Shown here in pieces: positions 35,355 to 45,342 of a stretch of 64,000 bases of DNA. Positions within the stretch are counted from its first letter, which is position 1; every line of letters begins with the position of its first letter. Made by a program: the position numbers and the translations under genes. Below the pieces are notes generated by a model. That model was not told the origin of the DNA. It was given only the letters and a program-made list of their open reading frames with translations, and searched no databases. The stretch is from Paracoccus litorisediminis (GTDB lineage: Bacteria > Pseudomonadota > Alphaproteobacteria > Rhodobacterales > Rhodobacteraceae): NCBI RefSeq assembly GCF_009711205.1, contig NZ_WMIG01000002.1:608223-672222 (forward strand). The letters are read 5' to 3'.

Positions 35355-36350
35355 TCATCCGTAATAGCTGCGGAACCAGTCGACGTAATCGGCGACGCCC
35401 TGCGTAACCTGCGTTTGCGGCGCATAGCCGGTCAGGCGGCGCAGCAAGGTGGTATCGGCCCAGGTCGCGGGTACGTCGCCGGGCTGCATGGGCTGCATGT
35501 CCTTGATCGCCGCCCGCCCGGTGGCCGATTCGATCGCGGCGATGAAGTCCATCAACTCGACCGGCGCGCCATTGCCGATATTGACCACGCGATGCGGCGC
35601 GACCGGGGACAGGCTGTCCTCGGGGCCGACGGGTGTGTCGCCGGGGGCCGCATCCATCAGCAGACGGATCGCGCGGACCAGATCGGCGACATGGGTGAAG
35701 TCCCGCCGCATGTCACCGTGGTTGAAGACCTTGATCGGCTGCCCCGCCAGAATCGCGTTGGTGAACAGCCACGGCGCCATGTCGGGCCGTCCCCATGGTC
35801 CGTAGACAGTGAAGAAGCGGAACATCGTCACCGGCAGGCCGAACAGATGGGCGTAACTATGGGCCATCGCCTCGGTCGATTTCTTGGACGCGGCATAGAA
35901 GGACATCTGCGCATCTACCTTGTCGGTTTCGCGGTAGGGCATGTCCTTGTTCGCGCCATAGACCGAACTGGTCGAGGCCAGCAGCAGATGTCGCGGCGGA
36001 TGGGCCCGCGCAGCCTCGAGCAGTTCAAACGTGCCGATGATGTTCGACTGCAGATAGGCGCGGGGATTGTCGATGGAATGGCGCACCCCCGCCTGCGCGG
36101 CCAGATGCACCACCATATCCGGGCGGTGGGTCGCGAACAGATCGGCCAGCATGCCGGGTTCCTCGACGCGGGCGCGGATCGCGGTGAAGCCGGGGCGGGC
36201 GCGCAACTGCGCCTCGCGCGCTTCCTTCAGGGCCGGGTCGTAATAGGGGTCATGGGCGTCCAGCCCGATCACCTCGGCGCCTTCGTCCAGCAGCAATTGC
36301 GACAGATGATAGCCGATGAACCCGGCCGAACCCGTGATCAGAACGCGCAT
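35355..36350 (-). CDS. NAD-dependent UDP-glucuronate 4-epimerase (LspL-like)
   Basis: SDR-family epimerase, 331 residues. NAD-binding G-S-A-G-F-I-G-Y near residues 7-14, S-S-V-Y-G and the catalytic Y-A-A-S-K-K. The F-F-T-V-Y-G-P-W-G-R-P-D-M-A segment is typical of UDP-glucuronate epimerases. It is preceded by UDP-glucose dehydrogenase, which makes UDP-glucuronate, so the two steps produce UDP-galacturonate for surface polysaccharide. ATG 36350 overlaps the upstream stop. Confidence 0.88.
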   Translation of the reverse strand: MRVLITGSAGFIGYHLSQLLLDEGAEVIGLDAHDPYYDPALKEAREAQLRARPGFTAIRARVEEPGMLADLFATHRPDMVVHLAAQAGVRHSIDNPRAYLQSNIIGTFELLEAARAHPPRHLLLASTSSVYGANKDMPYRETDKVDAQMSFYAASKKSTEAMAHSYAHLFGLPVTMFRFFTVYGPWGRPDMAPWLFTNAILAGQPIKVFNHGDMRRDFTHVADLVRAIRLLMDAAPGDTPVGPEDSLSPVAPHRVVNIGNGAPVELMDFIAAIESATGRAAIKDMQPMQPGDVPATWADTTLLRRLTGYAPQTQVTQGVADYVDWFRSYYG

Positions 36351-37516
36351 CAATCGACCCCGTACAGATCGCGCGTATAGACCTTGTCCGCGACATCGGC
36401 GAGCTCGGACGTGATCCGGTTGGTGATGATCAGGTCGGCCTGCTGCTTGAACTGCGCCAGATCGCGCACGACCGGGCTGTGAAAGAAATGGTCCTCTTTC
36501 AGCACCGGTTCATAGACGATGCAGGAAATGCCCTTGGCCTTGATCCGCTTCATGATCCCCTGAATCGAGCTGTCGCGGAAATTGTCCGATCCTGCCTTCA
36601 TCACCAGCCGGTAAACGCCAACCAGCTTGGGCTGCCGGGCGATGATCTGGTCGGCGATGAAATCCTTGCGGGTGCGGTTGGATTCCACCACCGCCGCGAT
36701 CAGCTGCTGCGGCACCTGATCGTAGTTCGCCAGAAGCTGCTTGGTATCCTTGGGCAGGCAATAGCCGCCATAGCCGAAGCTGGGATTGTTGTAATGCGCG
36801 CCGATCCGGGGATCGAGGCCGACGCCCTCGATGATCTCGCGCGTGTTCAGATCGCGTGACATGGAGTAGCTGTCGAGTTCGTTGAAATAGGCGACGCGCA
36901 GCGCAAGATAGGTGTTCGAGAACAGCTTGATCGCCTCGGCCTCGACCGCGCCGGTGAACAGGACCGGCATGTCCTTGCGGATCGCGCCCTGCACCAGCAG
37001 TTCGGCAATCTCGTGCGCTTCCGGGCTGTGATCGCCCACCACGATGCGCGAGGGATGCAGGTTGTCATGGAGCGCCCGGCCTTCCCGCAGGAACTCGGGC
37101 GAGAACATGATTCCGTCATAGCCGAACCGCGCCCGCATCTCGGTCACGAAACCGACGGGGACGGTGGACTTGACCACGATGGTGGCTTCGGGCGCATGGG
37201 TCCGGGCCAGTTCGATGACCTGCTGGACGCTGGACGTGTCGAAATGGTTGGTGCGCGAATCGTAATTCGTGGGCGTCGCGATGATGACGAAATGCGCGCC
37301 CTCAAGCGCCTGAACCGCGTCGGTGGTGGCGGTCAGGTCCAGCGCCTTTTCCGCCAGCCACTGGCTGATCTCGACGTCCTCGATGGGCGAGCGGCGGGCA
37401 TTGACCTGCGCGACGCGACCCGCATTCACATCCAGTGCGACGACCTTGTTGTGCTGGGCCAAAAGGACGGCGATCGACATGCCGACGTAACCCAAGCCTG
37501 CTACGGCAATCTTCAT
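36350..37516 (-). CDS. ugd: UDP-glucose 6-dehydrogenase
   Basis: Oxidises UDP-glucose to UDP-glucuronate with NAD. The 388-residue protein from ATG 37516 starts [14 protein letters not shown] (NAD site). It has [13 protein letters not shown], the substrate-contact [10 protein letters not shown] and the catalytic cysteine in [11 protein letters not shown]. It makes a two-gene unit with the epimerase. Confidence 0.95.
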   Translation of the reverse strand: MKIAVAGLGYVGMSIAVLLAQHNKVVALDVNAGRVAQVNARRSPIEDVEISQWLAEKALDLTATTDAVQALEGAHFVIIATPTNYDSRTNHFDTSSVQQVIELARTHAPEATIVVKSTVPVGFVTEMRARFGYDGIMFSPEFLREGRALHDNLHPSRIVVGDHSPEAHEIAELLVQGAIRKDMPVLFTGAVEAEAIKLFSNTYLALRVAYFNELDSYSMSRDLNTREIIEGVGLDPRIGAHYNNPSFGYGGYCLPKDTKQLLANYDQVPQQLIAAVVESNRTRKDFIADQIIARQPKLVGVYRLVMKAGSDNFRDSSIQGIMKRIKAKGISCIVYEPVLKEDHFFHSPVVRDLAQFKQQADLIITNRITSELADVADKVYTRDLYGVD

Positions 37517-37654
37517 CCGTGCTATCCGCAAGTTGTTTCATGCAGCCGTAACATATCGGGCAGACGGGAAGAAGAAGGCAGTTTTCCCCGGTTTACCTTG
37601 CGACTGGTATACCAAGATGCCAAATAGTGTCCGACCAAACGGAGGACCTCCCCA

Positions 37655-39172
37655 ATGACCTTCACCCCTCACGGCAAACATCTGATCGCTGGCGAATGGG
37701 TCGCGACCGAGCAGACCTTCCCCTCGGAACCGGCAACCGGCCCGTCGCATCCTTTCAGCGTCGGCACCGTCGATCTGGTGAACCGCGCCTGCGAAGCCGC
37801 GGAAGACGCCTTCTGGAGCTATGGCTATTCCTCGCGCGAGGAACGTGCCCTGTTCCTTGAGGCCATCGCGGACGAAATCGAAGCCCGCGCTGATGCCATC
37901 ACCCAGATCGGCAGCCAGGAAACCGGCCTGCCGGAAGCCCGCCTGCAGGGCGAGCGCGGCCGCACCACCGGCCAGCTGCGCCTGTTCGCGGACCATATCC
38001 GCAAGGGCGAGTACCTTGACCGCCGCTTCGACGCGGCGCTGCCCGACCGCAAGCCGGCTGCCCGCCCCGAGATCCGTCTGGTCGAGCGTCCCATCGGCCC
38101 GGTTGCCGTTTTCGGCGCCTCGAACTTCCCGTTGGCCTTCTCGACCGCCGGTGGTGACACTGCCGCGGCGCTGGCCGCTGGCTGCCCGGTCGTCGTCAAA
38201 GGCCACTCGGCCCATCCCGGCACCGGCGAGATCGTGGCCGAGGCCGTCGCCGCTGCCATCGCGAAACGCAACCTGCACCCGGGCGTCTTCAGCCTGATCC
38301 AGGGCGGTCGCCGCGATGTCGGCACCGCGCTGGTCCAGCATCCGCGCATCAAGGCCGTGGGCTTCACCGGCAGCCTCGGCGGCGGTCGCGCGCTGTTCGA
38401 CCTGTGCGCACAGCGCCCCGAGCCGATCCCTTTCTTCGGTGAGCTGGGCTCGGTCAACCCGATGTTCCTGCTGCCGCAGGCGATGTCCGCCCGCGCCGAG
38501 GAACTGGGCGCGGGCTGGGCCGGTTCGCTGACCATGGGCGCGGGCCAGTTCTGCACCAATCCGGGCATCTCGGTCGTGATCGACGGTCCGGAAGCTGACC
38601 GTTACACCGCCGCCGCCAAGGCCGGTCTGGAAAAGGTCGGCGCGCAGACCATGCTGACCGACGGCATCGCGAAAGCTTATCGCGACGGCAAGGAACGCTT
38701 TGAATCGCGCAATTCGGTGACCCCAGTCTATGCGACGGAATCGTCGGATCGTCAGGCGAACCCGAACCTTTATGAAACCACCGCTGAGGCCTATCTGCAG
38801 GACCACGCGCTGGGTGAAGAGGTCTTCGGCCCGCTTGGCCTGATCGTTCGCGTGAAATCCGTCGACGAGATGGTGACGCTGGCAAAAGGCTTCGAAGGTC
38901 AGCTGACCACGACGATCCACATGGATGCGGACGATCTGGCCGACGCGCAGAAACTGCGTCCGGTGCTTGAGCGCAAATCGGGTCGTGTGCTGGTCAACGG
39001 CTTCCCGACTGGCGTGGAAGTGGTCGATTCGATGGTTCATGGCGGGCCGTACCCGGCCTCGACCAACTTCGGCGCGACCTCGGTCGGCACGCTGTCGATC
39101 CGTCGCTTCCTGCGTCCGGTCAGCTACCAGAACTTCCCGGAAGCGCTGCTGCCGGAAGACCTGCGCGGCTGA
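37655..39172 (+). CDS. Aldehyde dehydrogenase, alpha-ketoglutaric semialdehyde (2,5-dioxovalerate) type
   Basis: A 505-residue NAD(P)-dependent aldehyde dehydrogenase. The general base Glu is in F-F-G-E-L-G-S-V-N-P and the nucleophile Cys in G-A-G-Q-F-C-T-N-P-G, the pattern of ketoglutarate-semialdehyde dehydrogenases that end oxidative pentose or hydroxyproline catabolism. The V-F-G-A-S-N-F-P-L-A-F-S region binds cofactor. ATG 37655 follows GGAGGACC. It stands alone between divergent ugd and a terminator, so the catabolic pathway it serves cannot be read from its neighbours. Confidence 0.88.
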   Translation: MTFTPHGKHLIAGEWVATEQTFPSEPATGPSHPFSVGTVDLVNRACEAAEDAFWSYGYSSREERALFLEAIADEIEARADAITQIGSQETGLPEARLQGERGRTTGQLRLFADHIRKGEYLDRRFDAALPDRKPAARPEIRLVERPIGPVAVFGASNFPLAFSTAGGDTAAALAAGCPVVVKGHSAHPGTGEIVAEAVAAAIAKRNLHPGVFSLIQGGRRDVGTALVQHPRIKAVGFTGSLGGGRALFDLCAQRPEPIPFFGELGSVNPMFLLPQAMSARAEELGAGWAGSLTMGAGQFCTNPGISVVIDGPEADRYTAAAKAGLEKVGAQTMLTDGIAKAYRDGKERFESRNSVTPVYATESSDRQANPNLYETTAEAYLQDHALGEEVFGPLGLIVRVKSVDEMVTLAKGFEGQLTTTIHMDADDLADAQKLRPVLERKSGRVLVNGFPTGVEVVDSMVHGGPYPASTNFGATSVGTLSIRRFLRPVSYQNFPEALLPEDLRG

Positions 39173-39196
39173 TCCCTTTCGGATTGCGATGACATC

Positions 39197-39230
39197 ATGC
39201 CACGGGGCCAATGGTCCCGTGGCATTTCCG
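39197..39230 (+). terminator. Intrinsic terminator after aldehyde dehydrogenase gene
   Basis: ATGCCACGGG and CCCGTGGCAT make a perfect 10-bp stem with a nine-base loop, followed by TTCCGTTTC. It is 24 bases past the stop. Confidence 0.8.
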
Positions 39231-39292
39231 TTTCTTGACCTTGGGCGCGGCGATGCTCAGGTTTGGGCCAGAATGACAGAGGGTTTTCCGGC

Positions 39293-39907
39293 ATGGCGAC
39301 GACTAAGAACGTGATCTTTGACCTTGGCGCGGTGCTGATCGAATGGGATGCGGCGCTGGGTTTTTCCGATGTCTTCACCACCCGCGACGCGGCCGAGGAC
39401 TGGCTGCGGCAGATCGATTTCGCGCGCTGGAACCGGTTGCAGGATGGCGGGCGCAGTTTTGCCGATGGGCTGGCAGCGGCAAAGGCCGAACATGGCGATC
39501 TGGCGCGGCATATGGCCCACTACCTGACGACCTTTCCGGTCACCATCGACAAGACCGTGCCGGGTACTTGGGAAATTCTTGAGGATCTGGCGGCGCGGGA
39601 TGTGCCTCTTTATGCGATTACCAATTGGGCTGCCGACACCTGGCCTGCCGCGCTTGAACTGTATCCTCGGTTGGGTACGGTCTTTCGCGACATCGTGGTG
39701 TCGGGTCAGGTCGCGCTGCTGAAACCCGAGCCCGCGATTTATCGCATGCTTCTGGACCGCAACGGGCTGGTCGCGCAGGACTGCCTGTTCATCGACGACA
39801 GCCTGCCGAATGTCGAAGGTGCCCGCGCGGTCGGCATGGACGCGATCCATTTCACCGATGCCGAAGCGCTGGCAGCCGAGCTGGCCGCGCGCGGGCTGTT
39901 CGCTTAA
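39293..39907 (+). CDS. HAD-superfamily hydrolase (YihX-like)
   Basis: A 204-residue phosphatase-type HAD protein from ATG 39293. Motif I is [11 protein letters not shown], with the nucleophile Asp and the D-x-G variant found in YihX/epoxide-hydrolase relatives. Motif II is in A-I-T-N-W, Lys in L-L-K-P-E-P, and motif IV is [12 protein letters not shown]. The substrate is unknown. Its 3' end overlaps aroQ convergently by four bases. Confidence 0.88.
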   Translation: MATTKNVIFDLGAVLIEWDAALGFSDVFTTRDAAEDWLRQIDFARWNRLQDGGRSFADGLAAAKAEHGDLARHMAHYLTTFPVTIDKTVPGTWEILEDLAARDVPLYAITNWAADTWPAALELYPRLGTVFRDIVVSGQVALLKPEPAIYRMLLDRNGLVAQDCLFIDDSLPNVEGARAVGMDAIHFTDAEALAAELAARGLFA

Positions 39908-40356
39908 GGCCGGGGCTGATCAGCACCGACCAGCGGCGCCAGATGGCGCAGTGCCAGCAGATAGCCGTGGGTGCCAAGGCCCGCGATCACGCCCTCGGCC
40001 CGCAGGCTGACATAGGAATGGTGGCGGAAGCTTTCGCGCTTGTGGATGTTCGAGATATGCACCTCGATCACCGGCGCGTCGAAGGTGTTCAGCGCGTCGA
40101 GGATCGCGACCGAGGTGTGGGTCAGCGCGCCGGGATTGATGATGATCGCATTGGCCTCGTGCCGGGCCTCGTGGATCGTGTCGACGATCACCCCTTCATG
40201 GTTCGACTGGAAGAAGCGGATCTCCAGCCCCAGCTCGCGGCCCAGATCGGTGCAGGCGCGCTCGACATCGGCCAGCGTGGTGCTGCCATAGATTTCGGGC
40301 TGGCGCTGGCCCAGCAGGTTCAGGTTCGGGCCGTTCAGGACATAGACGGTGGGCAT
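39904..40356 (-). CDS. aroQ: Type II 3-dehydroquinate dehydratase AroQ
   Basis: Shikimate-pathway enzyme converting 3-dehydroquinate to 3-dehydroshikimate. Its 150 residues begin with [18 protein letters not shown] (catalytic Tyr in E-I-Y-G). [16 protein letters not shown] and the catalytic His in [10 protein letters not shown] follow. The dodecameric type II enzyme is expected. The 62-base gap to the response regulator gene holds nothing I recognise. Confidence 0.97.
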   Translation of the reverse strand: MPTVYVLNGPNLNLLGQRQPEIYGSTTLADVERACTDLGRELGLEIRFFQSNHEGVIVDTIHEARHEANAIIINPGALTHTSVAILDALNTFDAPVIEVHISNIHKRESFRHHSYVSLRAEGVIAGLGTHGYLLALRHLAPLVGADQPRP

Positions 40357-40418
40357 GGCTTCCTCGTGGCAATTCGCGGCGGGCAGGATAGTCGCATGAG
40401 GCCCTGCCGCAAGCGCGA

Positions 40419-41120
40419 TCAGGCAGGCTCGGCCAGGAAGATATAGCCCGCGCCATAGATCGTCTTGATCAGCCGCGGGCTTTTCGGGTCCTCACCCAGT
40501 TTGGTCCGCAGCCGCGAGATGCGCACATCCATCGCCCGGTCAAAGCTTTCGCCCGCCGATCCGCCCAAGGTTTCCAGCATCTGCGCGCGCGAAATCAGCC
40601 GGCGCGGATTGTCGAGGAACAGCCGCAGCACCTCGGCCTCGGCATGGCTGATCGGGGTTTCCTCGCCCTCGGGAGAGGTCAGCGCATAGCGGTCGAAATC
40701 GACGGTCCATCCGGCAAAGCGGACCAGCTGGCGACCCGCGCCCGCATCCCGCGCGGGCTTGCGCAGCCGGGCGCGGATGCGGGCCACGACCTCGGCGGGT
40801 TCAAAGGGCTTGATGATGTAATCGTCGGCCCCCAGCTCCAGCCCCGCCACCCGGTCCTGCACCTGCGCCCGCCCCGAGATGATGATGATCGCCGCCCCGG
40901 ATTCGCGGGCCAGCCGGTGGACCAGCGCCAGCCCGTCGCGGTCGGGCAGGCCCAGATCGATCAGGCAGGCCTCGGGCTGGATGCGACGCAGGGCGGCCTC
41001 GAATTCGGTGGCACGGGCAAAGCATTGGGTGCGAAAGCCCGCCTCGACCAAGGCCGCGGACAGCAGGCGGCGGATCTCGGGTTCGTCGTCAAGGATCGCG
41101 ATCAGCGGGGCGTCAGTCAT
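40419..41120 (-). CDS. OmpR-family response regulator
   Basis: A 233-residue DNA-binding regulator. The receiver domain (1-120) has I-L-D-D-E-P (acidic pocket), the phospho-acceptor Asp in [16 protein letters not shown] and the Lys in I-I-K-P-F-E-P. The C-terminal winged helix has [26 protein letters not shown] and I-K-T-I-Y-G-A-G-Y. It is the downstream partner of the histidine kinase and overlaps it by eight bases. Target genes are probably the divergent ligase/transporter cluster, which is inferred. Confidence 0.93.
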   Translation of the reverse strand: MTDAPLIAILDDEPEIRRLLSAALVEAGFRTQCFARATEFEAALRRIQPEACLIDLGLPDRDGLALVHRLARESGAAIIIISGRAQVQDRVAGLELGADDYIIKPFEPAEVVARIRARLRKPARDAGAGRQLVRFAGWTVDFDRYALTSPEGEETPISHAEAEVLRLFLDNPRRLISRAQMLETLGGSAGESFDRAMDVRISRLRTKLGEDPKSPRLIKTIYGAGYIFLAEPA

Positions 41121-42975
41121 CCGTCACCTTCATCAGGGCCATGGCCAGTTCGGCCTCATCGAATGGTTTGGTCAAGACCGGAACGCGCAAGCCCTCGCGT
41201 TGGGGGGCGCTGGCGGGCAGGGCGGTCATCAGGATCAGGGGCAGGCCCGCATCAGCCAGCGCGTCGCCCGAACCGTCGCCCAGCTGCAGATCGGACAGGA
41301 TCAGCGCCAGCCCCGGCAGGTCGGTCAGGGCGCGCGCCTCGGACAGGGCGGCGGCCTCGATCACGGCATGACCTTGGGCCAGCAGCATTTCGCGCGTGGT
41401 GGCGCGGATGTCGGGATCGTCCTCAACCAGCAAGATCAGCAGCGGGCTGACCGCGTGCCAAGGCAGGCGGATCGTCACCTGCGCCCCATCCGCATTGGCC
41501 AGCCGCATCGTCCCACCGGCCAGCTTGATCTGGTCATAGACCATCGACAGGCCCAGACCCGAGCCCTGCCCACCCTTGGTGGTAAAGAAGGGTTCGGTCG
41601 CGCGTTCCAGCGCATCGGCGGAAAAGCCGGGACCAGAATCGGTCACGACCAGTTCCAGCCAATGCCCGGCAGGGCGGGCGGCGATGGTGATGTTTCCCTG
41701 ACCCTGCATCGCGTCGCGGGCGTTCAGGATCAGGTTCAGCAACGCGTCCTGCAGCGCGCCGGGGTCCAGCATCAGCTGCGTTTCTGGCAGATCTGGGGCG
41801 ATGTCCAGACGGATGCCTGCACCAAGACTGGGCCGGGTCATCGTCGCCAGCTCGTCCAGCAGCAAGCGCAGATCGACCGGGCGCGGGCGGTGATCGCGCC
41901 GTCCGGTCAGGGTGGCGATTCCGGCCAGCAGCGTGACCCCGCGCCGGGCGGCTGCCTGCGTGGCCTGCACATCCTCGGCCTGCTCGGGCGTCAGCCCGGC
42001 CCGTGACAGGCGTGCTTGCAACCCAAGGATCACCGTCAGCAGATTGCCGAAATCATGCGCCATGCCCGATGTTACCTGCGCCGCCACCGCGCGCTTGGCG
42101 GCATGGGCCATCGCCTCGCGCGAGTGGACCTCGGCGGTGACATCGGTGGACAGGATATAGGCCCCGCGACCGTTCTGGTCCGGGGTCAGCGCGATGCGGA
42201 TGCGCCGACCTGATGGCGGGTGGGTGATCTCGAACACCTGCGGCTGGCCTTCGATCGCGCGGTCCATATGCGGACGGATGCGGGCAAAGGTCTCGGGGCC
42301 CAGCACCTCGACCCCGTCGCGGCCAAGGATCGAGGCCCCGGCACCCGGAAACACCGCCGAGATCTGGTTGTTCGAGAAGGTGTAGCGATAATCCCGGTCC
42401 ATATGCGCGATATGCGCCGGGACCATCGCCGTCACCTGCCTTGTGCGCTGCTCTTGCTCGGTCACGATGCGCTTGGCTTCCTCAAGCGCGGCATTCGTGG
42501 CGGCCAAGGCCCGGTTTGCCGCCGAAAGCCGCTCGGCATGGTCAAGGACCAGCTCGGACAGCTCCTCGGACCGGGCGCGCAGCAATTCCTGATGCTGCTT
42601 GATCGGGGTGATGTCGGTATAGACCGCGACCCAGCCGCCTTGTGACAGCGGCGCCCCCTCGACCGAGATCCATCGCCCGTCGGCGCGCTGACGCTCCATG
42701 TAATGGGGCTGAAAGGTGCGGGCTTGCGCCACGCGTTCGTGGATTGCGGCTTCGGGATCGTCCTGCGGGCCATATTCGCCGCGCAGGACAAGGTAGCGGA
42801 TCGTATCCTCGAACCGCGCGCCGGGGCGGGTCAGTTCGTCGGGCAAGGCGAACATCGCCTGATAGGGCCGGTTGCAGACCGCCAGCCGCAGGTCGGCATC
42901 AAAAATCGAGATCGCCTGCTGAATCAGGTTCAGCCCGGACCTCGTCAATTCGCCATGGTTTTCCTCGGTCAGCAT
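41113..42975 (-). CDS. PAS-domain hybrid histidine kinase
   Basis: A 620-residue soluble sensor. ATG 42975 follows a GGGGGG tract; the frame runs to 43029. Domains in order: an N-terminal PAS-like domain (I-F-D-A-D-L-R-L-A-V-C-N-R-P-Y), a coiled coil (A-A-T-N-A-A-L-E-E-A-K-R), a second PAS-like domain, HisKA with the phospho-His in M-A-H-D-F-G-N-L-L, an ATPase domain (N-L-I-L-N-A-R-D-A-M, D-S-G-P-G-F, G-S-G-L-G-L-S) and a C-terminal receiver (L-I-L-L-V-E-D-D-P-D, Asp in I-L-S-D-L-Q-L). No transmembrane segment is seen, so a cytoplasmic ligand is likely. It is divergent from the acyl-CoA ligase. Confidence 0.9.
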   Translation of the reverse strand: MLTEENHGELTRSGLNLIQQAISIFDADLRLAVCNRPYQAMFALPDELTRPGARFEDTIRYLVLRGEYGPQDDPEAAIHERVAQARTFQPHYMERQRADGRWISVEGAPLSQGGWVAVYTDITPIKQHQELLRARSEELSELVLDHAERLSAANRALAATNAALEEAKRIVTEQEQRTRQVTAMVPAHIAHMDRDYRYTFSNNQISAVFPGAGASILGRDGVEVLGPETFARIRPHMDRAIEGQPQVFEITHPPSGRRIRIALTPDQNGRGAYILSTDVTAEVHSREAMAHAAKRAVAAQVTSGMAHDFGNLLTVILGLQARLSRAGLTPEQAEDVQATQAAARRGVTLLAGIATLTGRRDHRPRPVDLRLLLDELATMTRPSLGAGIRLDIAPDLPETQLMLDPGALQDALLNLILNARDAMQGQGNITIAARPAGHWLELVVTDSGPGFSADALERATEPFFTTKGGQGSGLGLSMVYDQIKLAGGTMRLANADGAQVTIRLPWHAVSPLLILLVEDDPDIRATTREMLLAQGHAVIEAAALSEARALTDLPGLALILSDLQLGDGSGDALADAGLPLILMTALPASAPQREGLRVPVLTKPFDEAELAMALMKVTDD

Positions 42976-43102
42976 ATCCCCCCGCAAGGCTGGCCCCGGC
43001 CCCGTAACAATTCGTAGGATTCGGGACAAATTCGCGCAAGGATTACCGGGCTAAGCTGAACTTGCCGGATGGGAGGGGAGCCCGGACGGCGCGGAGGAAC
43101 CC

Positions 43103-45085
43103 ATGTCCAACATGCAGTCGGCCGAGGCCGGGCTGCGGTCCATTCCCGCTTTGCTGGCGCGAAACGCCGCACAGTTCGGGAACCGGGCCGCCTACCGGGA
43201 AAAAGAGTTCGGGATCTGGCAAAGCTGGACCTGGGCCGAGACCTCGCGCCAGATCCGCGACATCGCGCTGGGGTTTCTGGTGCTGGGCCTGAAGCCCGGA
43301 GAGCATGTCGCCATCATCGGCCGCAACCGGCCCATGCATTACTGGTCGATGGTTGCGGCGCAGATGTGCGGCGCGGTTCCGGTGCCGCTTTATCAGGACG
43401 CTGTCGCCGATGAGATGGCCTATGTGCTGGGCAATTGCGGCGCGCGTTTCGTGGTCTGCGGCGATCAGGAACAGGTCGACAAGGTGCTTGAGGTCGGCGA
43501 CCGCGCCCCCGCCGTTCAGCACCTGATCTATACCGACCGGCGCGGCATGCGGAAATACGACCATTCCCGGATGAACGCGCTGGCTGACATCCAGACCGAG
43601 GGCCGCGCCGCCGAGCAGCGTCTGGGCGCGGAACTGGACGCCCGCATTGCCGGGCTGGGTTATGACGACACCTGCGTGATGCTGTATACTTCGGGGACGA
43701 CCGGCAAGCCCAAGGGCGTCGTCCTGTCCAACCGCAATATCATCGAGACTTCGAAAAACAGCGCCGGTTTCGACCGCCTGACCGAAGCCGAGGAAGTGCT
43801 GGCATATCTGCCGATGGCATGGGTCGGCGATTTCATCTTCTCGGTCGGACAGGCCTATTCTGCGGGCTTCACCGTCAATTGCCCCGAGGGCGCGCAGACG
43901 ATGATGACCGACCTGCGCGAGATCGGCCCCAGCTATTTCTTTGCCCCGCCGCGGGTCTTTGAAGGCCAGCTGACCAGCGTGATGATCCGGATGGAGGATG
44001 CGGGCCGTATCAAGCGCGGGCTGTTTCGGCATTTCATGGATCTGGCCCGCCGCGTCGGCCCATCCATCCTTGAGGGTCGTTCGGTCGGGCCGCTGGACCG
44101 GCTGCGTTACGGCCTTGGCAACTTGCTGATCTATGGCCCGCTGAAAAATACGCTGGGCTATTCCCGCATCCGCGTCGGCTATACCGCAGGCGAGGCGATC
44201 GGCCCCGAGATTTTCAGCTTCTATCGCAGCCTTGGGATCAACCTGAAGCAACTTTACGGTCAGACCGAGGCCTCGGTCTTTATCACCCAGCAGCCAGACG
44301 GCGCGGTTCGGCCCGATACGGTTGGCGTGCCCTCGCCGGGGGTGGAACTGAAGATCGCCGAAAGCGGCGAGGTCTTCTATCGCGGCCCCGGCACGTTCGT
44401 CGAATATTTCGGCAATCCCGACAGCACCGCCTCGACCAAGGACCCCGAGGGCTGGGTCGCAACCGGGGATGCCGGCTTCTTCGAGGAACAGACCGGGCAA
44501 TTGCGCATCATCGACCGCGCGAAGGATGTCGGAAAAATGGCCGATGGCCGGATGTTCGCGCCCAAATATGTCGAGAACAAGCTGAAGTTCTATCCCAACA
44601 TCCTTGAGGCGGTGGTGTTCGGCGCGGGGCGGGAATTTTGCACCGCCTTCATCAATATCGACCTGACCGCCGTCGGAAACTGGGCCGAGCGCAATAACAT
44701 CGCCTATGCCAGCTATCAGGAACTGGCCGGGCATCCGCAGGTCTATGCGATGATCCGTGACCATGTTTCGCAGGTGAATGCCTCGGTCGCCGAGGACCCG
44801 ATGCTGTCGGGCTGCCAGATCAGCCGCTTTCTGGTGCTGCACAAGGAACTGGACCCCGACGATGGCGAAATGACCCGCACCCGCAAGGTTCGCCGGGGCG
44901 TGATTGCCGACAAATATGCCGACCTGATCGCCGCGCTCTACGATGGATCGCAAAACGTCTTTACCGAAACCGAAGTCACCTATGAAGATGGCCGCAAGGG
45001 CAGGATCAAGGCGACGCTGCGGATCGAGGATGCCCAGGTCGCACCCCCGGCCCTCCATGTGAAACCAAGGGGAATTGCAGCATGA
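43103..45085 (+). CDS. Long-chain-type acyl-CoA synthetase (AMP-forming ligase)
   Basis: A 660-residue acyl-adenylate ligase. ATG 43103 follows GGAGGAACCC. P-loop Y-T-S-G-T-T-G-K-P-K-G near residues 196-206, Y-G-Q-T-E-A and T-G-D-A-G-F are the adenylation motifs. Length and sequence resemble FAA1/long-chain members rather than acetyl-CoA synthetase. As first gene of a cluster with a Liv-type ABC transporter and a second ligase, it probably activates the imported acid; its identity is unknown. It overlaps the next gene by four bases. Confidence 0.9.
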   Translation: MSNMQSAEAGLRSIPALLARNAAQFGNRAAYREKEFGIWQSWTWAETSRQIRDIALGFLVLGLKPGEHVAIIGRNRPMHYWSMVAAQMCGAVPVPLYQDAVADEMAYVLGNCGARFVVCGDQEQVDKVLEVGDRAPAVQHLIYTDRRGMRKYDHSRMNALADIQTEGRAAEQRLGAELDARIAGLGYDDTCVMLYTSGTTGKPKGVVLSNRNIIETSKNSAGFDRLTEAEEVLAYLPMAWVGDFIFSVGQAYSAGFTVNCPEGAQTMMTDLREIGPSYFFAPPRVFEGQLTSVMIRMEDAGRIKRGLFRHFMDLARRVGPSILEGRSVGPLDRLRYGLGNLLIYGPLKNTLGYSRIRVGYTAGEAIGPEIFSFYRSLGINLKQLYGQTEASVFITQQPDGAVRPDTVGVPSPGVELKIAESGEVFYRGPGTFVEYFGNPDSTASTKDPEGWVATGDAGFFEEQTGQLRIIDRAKDVGKMADGRMFAPKYVENKLKFYPNILEAVVFGAGREFCTAFINIDLTAVGNWAERNNIAYASYQELAGHPQVYAMIRDHVSQVNASVAEDPMLSGCQISRFLVLHKELDPDDGEMTRTRKVRRGVIADKYADLIAALYDGSQNVFTETEVTYEDGRKGRIKATLRIEDAQVAPPALHVKPRGIAA

Positions 45086-45342
45086 GCACCGAAAAACCCG
45101 CCTATGTCTTCGCCATCGCCTTCGGCATTGCCGGGATCGTTCTGGCATGGATTCTGGCCTCGATCCTGCCACCGAACATCTTTCACGTCTTTGCCGGGGC
45201 CGTCGGCGCGATCTTTGGCGTGCTGCTGATCTCGCGTCTGTGGCCGGCGCTGCCCCTGGGCAAGGCGCATCTGTGGGGCGCGGCGCTGATTGCCTACAAT
45301 ATCGGGCTGTCGCTGCTGGAAAGGGTGTGGCTGGCATCATGA
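45082..45342 (+). CDS. Small inner-membrane protein of unknown function
   Basis: An 86-residue protein with three hydrophobic stretches (about residues 9-28, 33-52 and 66-82). It shows no motif I recognise. It is translationally coupled to both neighbours, overlapping the ligase gene by four bases and the livG-like gene by four. This position inside a transport operon makes it likely to be real. Confidence 0.8.
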   Translation: MSTEKPAYVFAIAFGIAGIVLAWILASILPPNIFHVFAGAVGAIFGVLLISRLWPALPLGKAHLWGAALIAYNIGLSLLERVWLAS

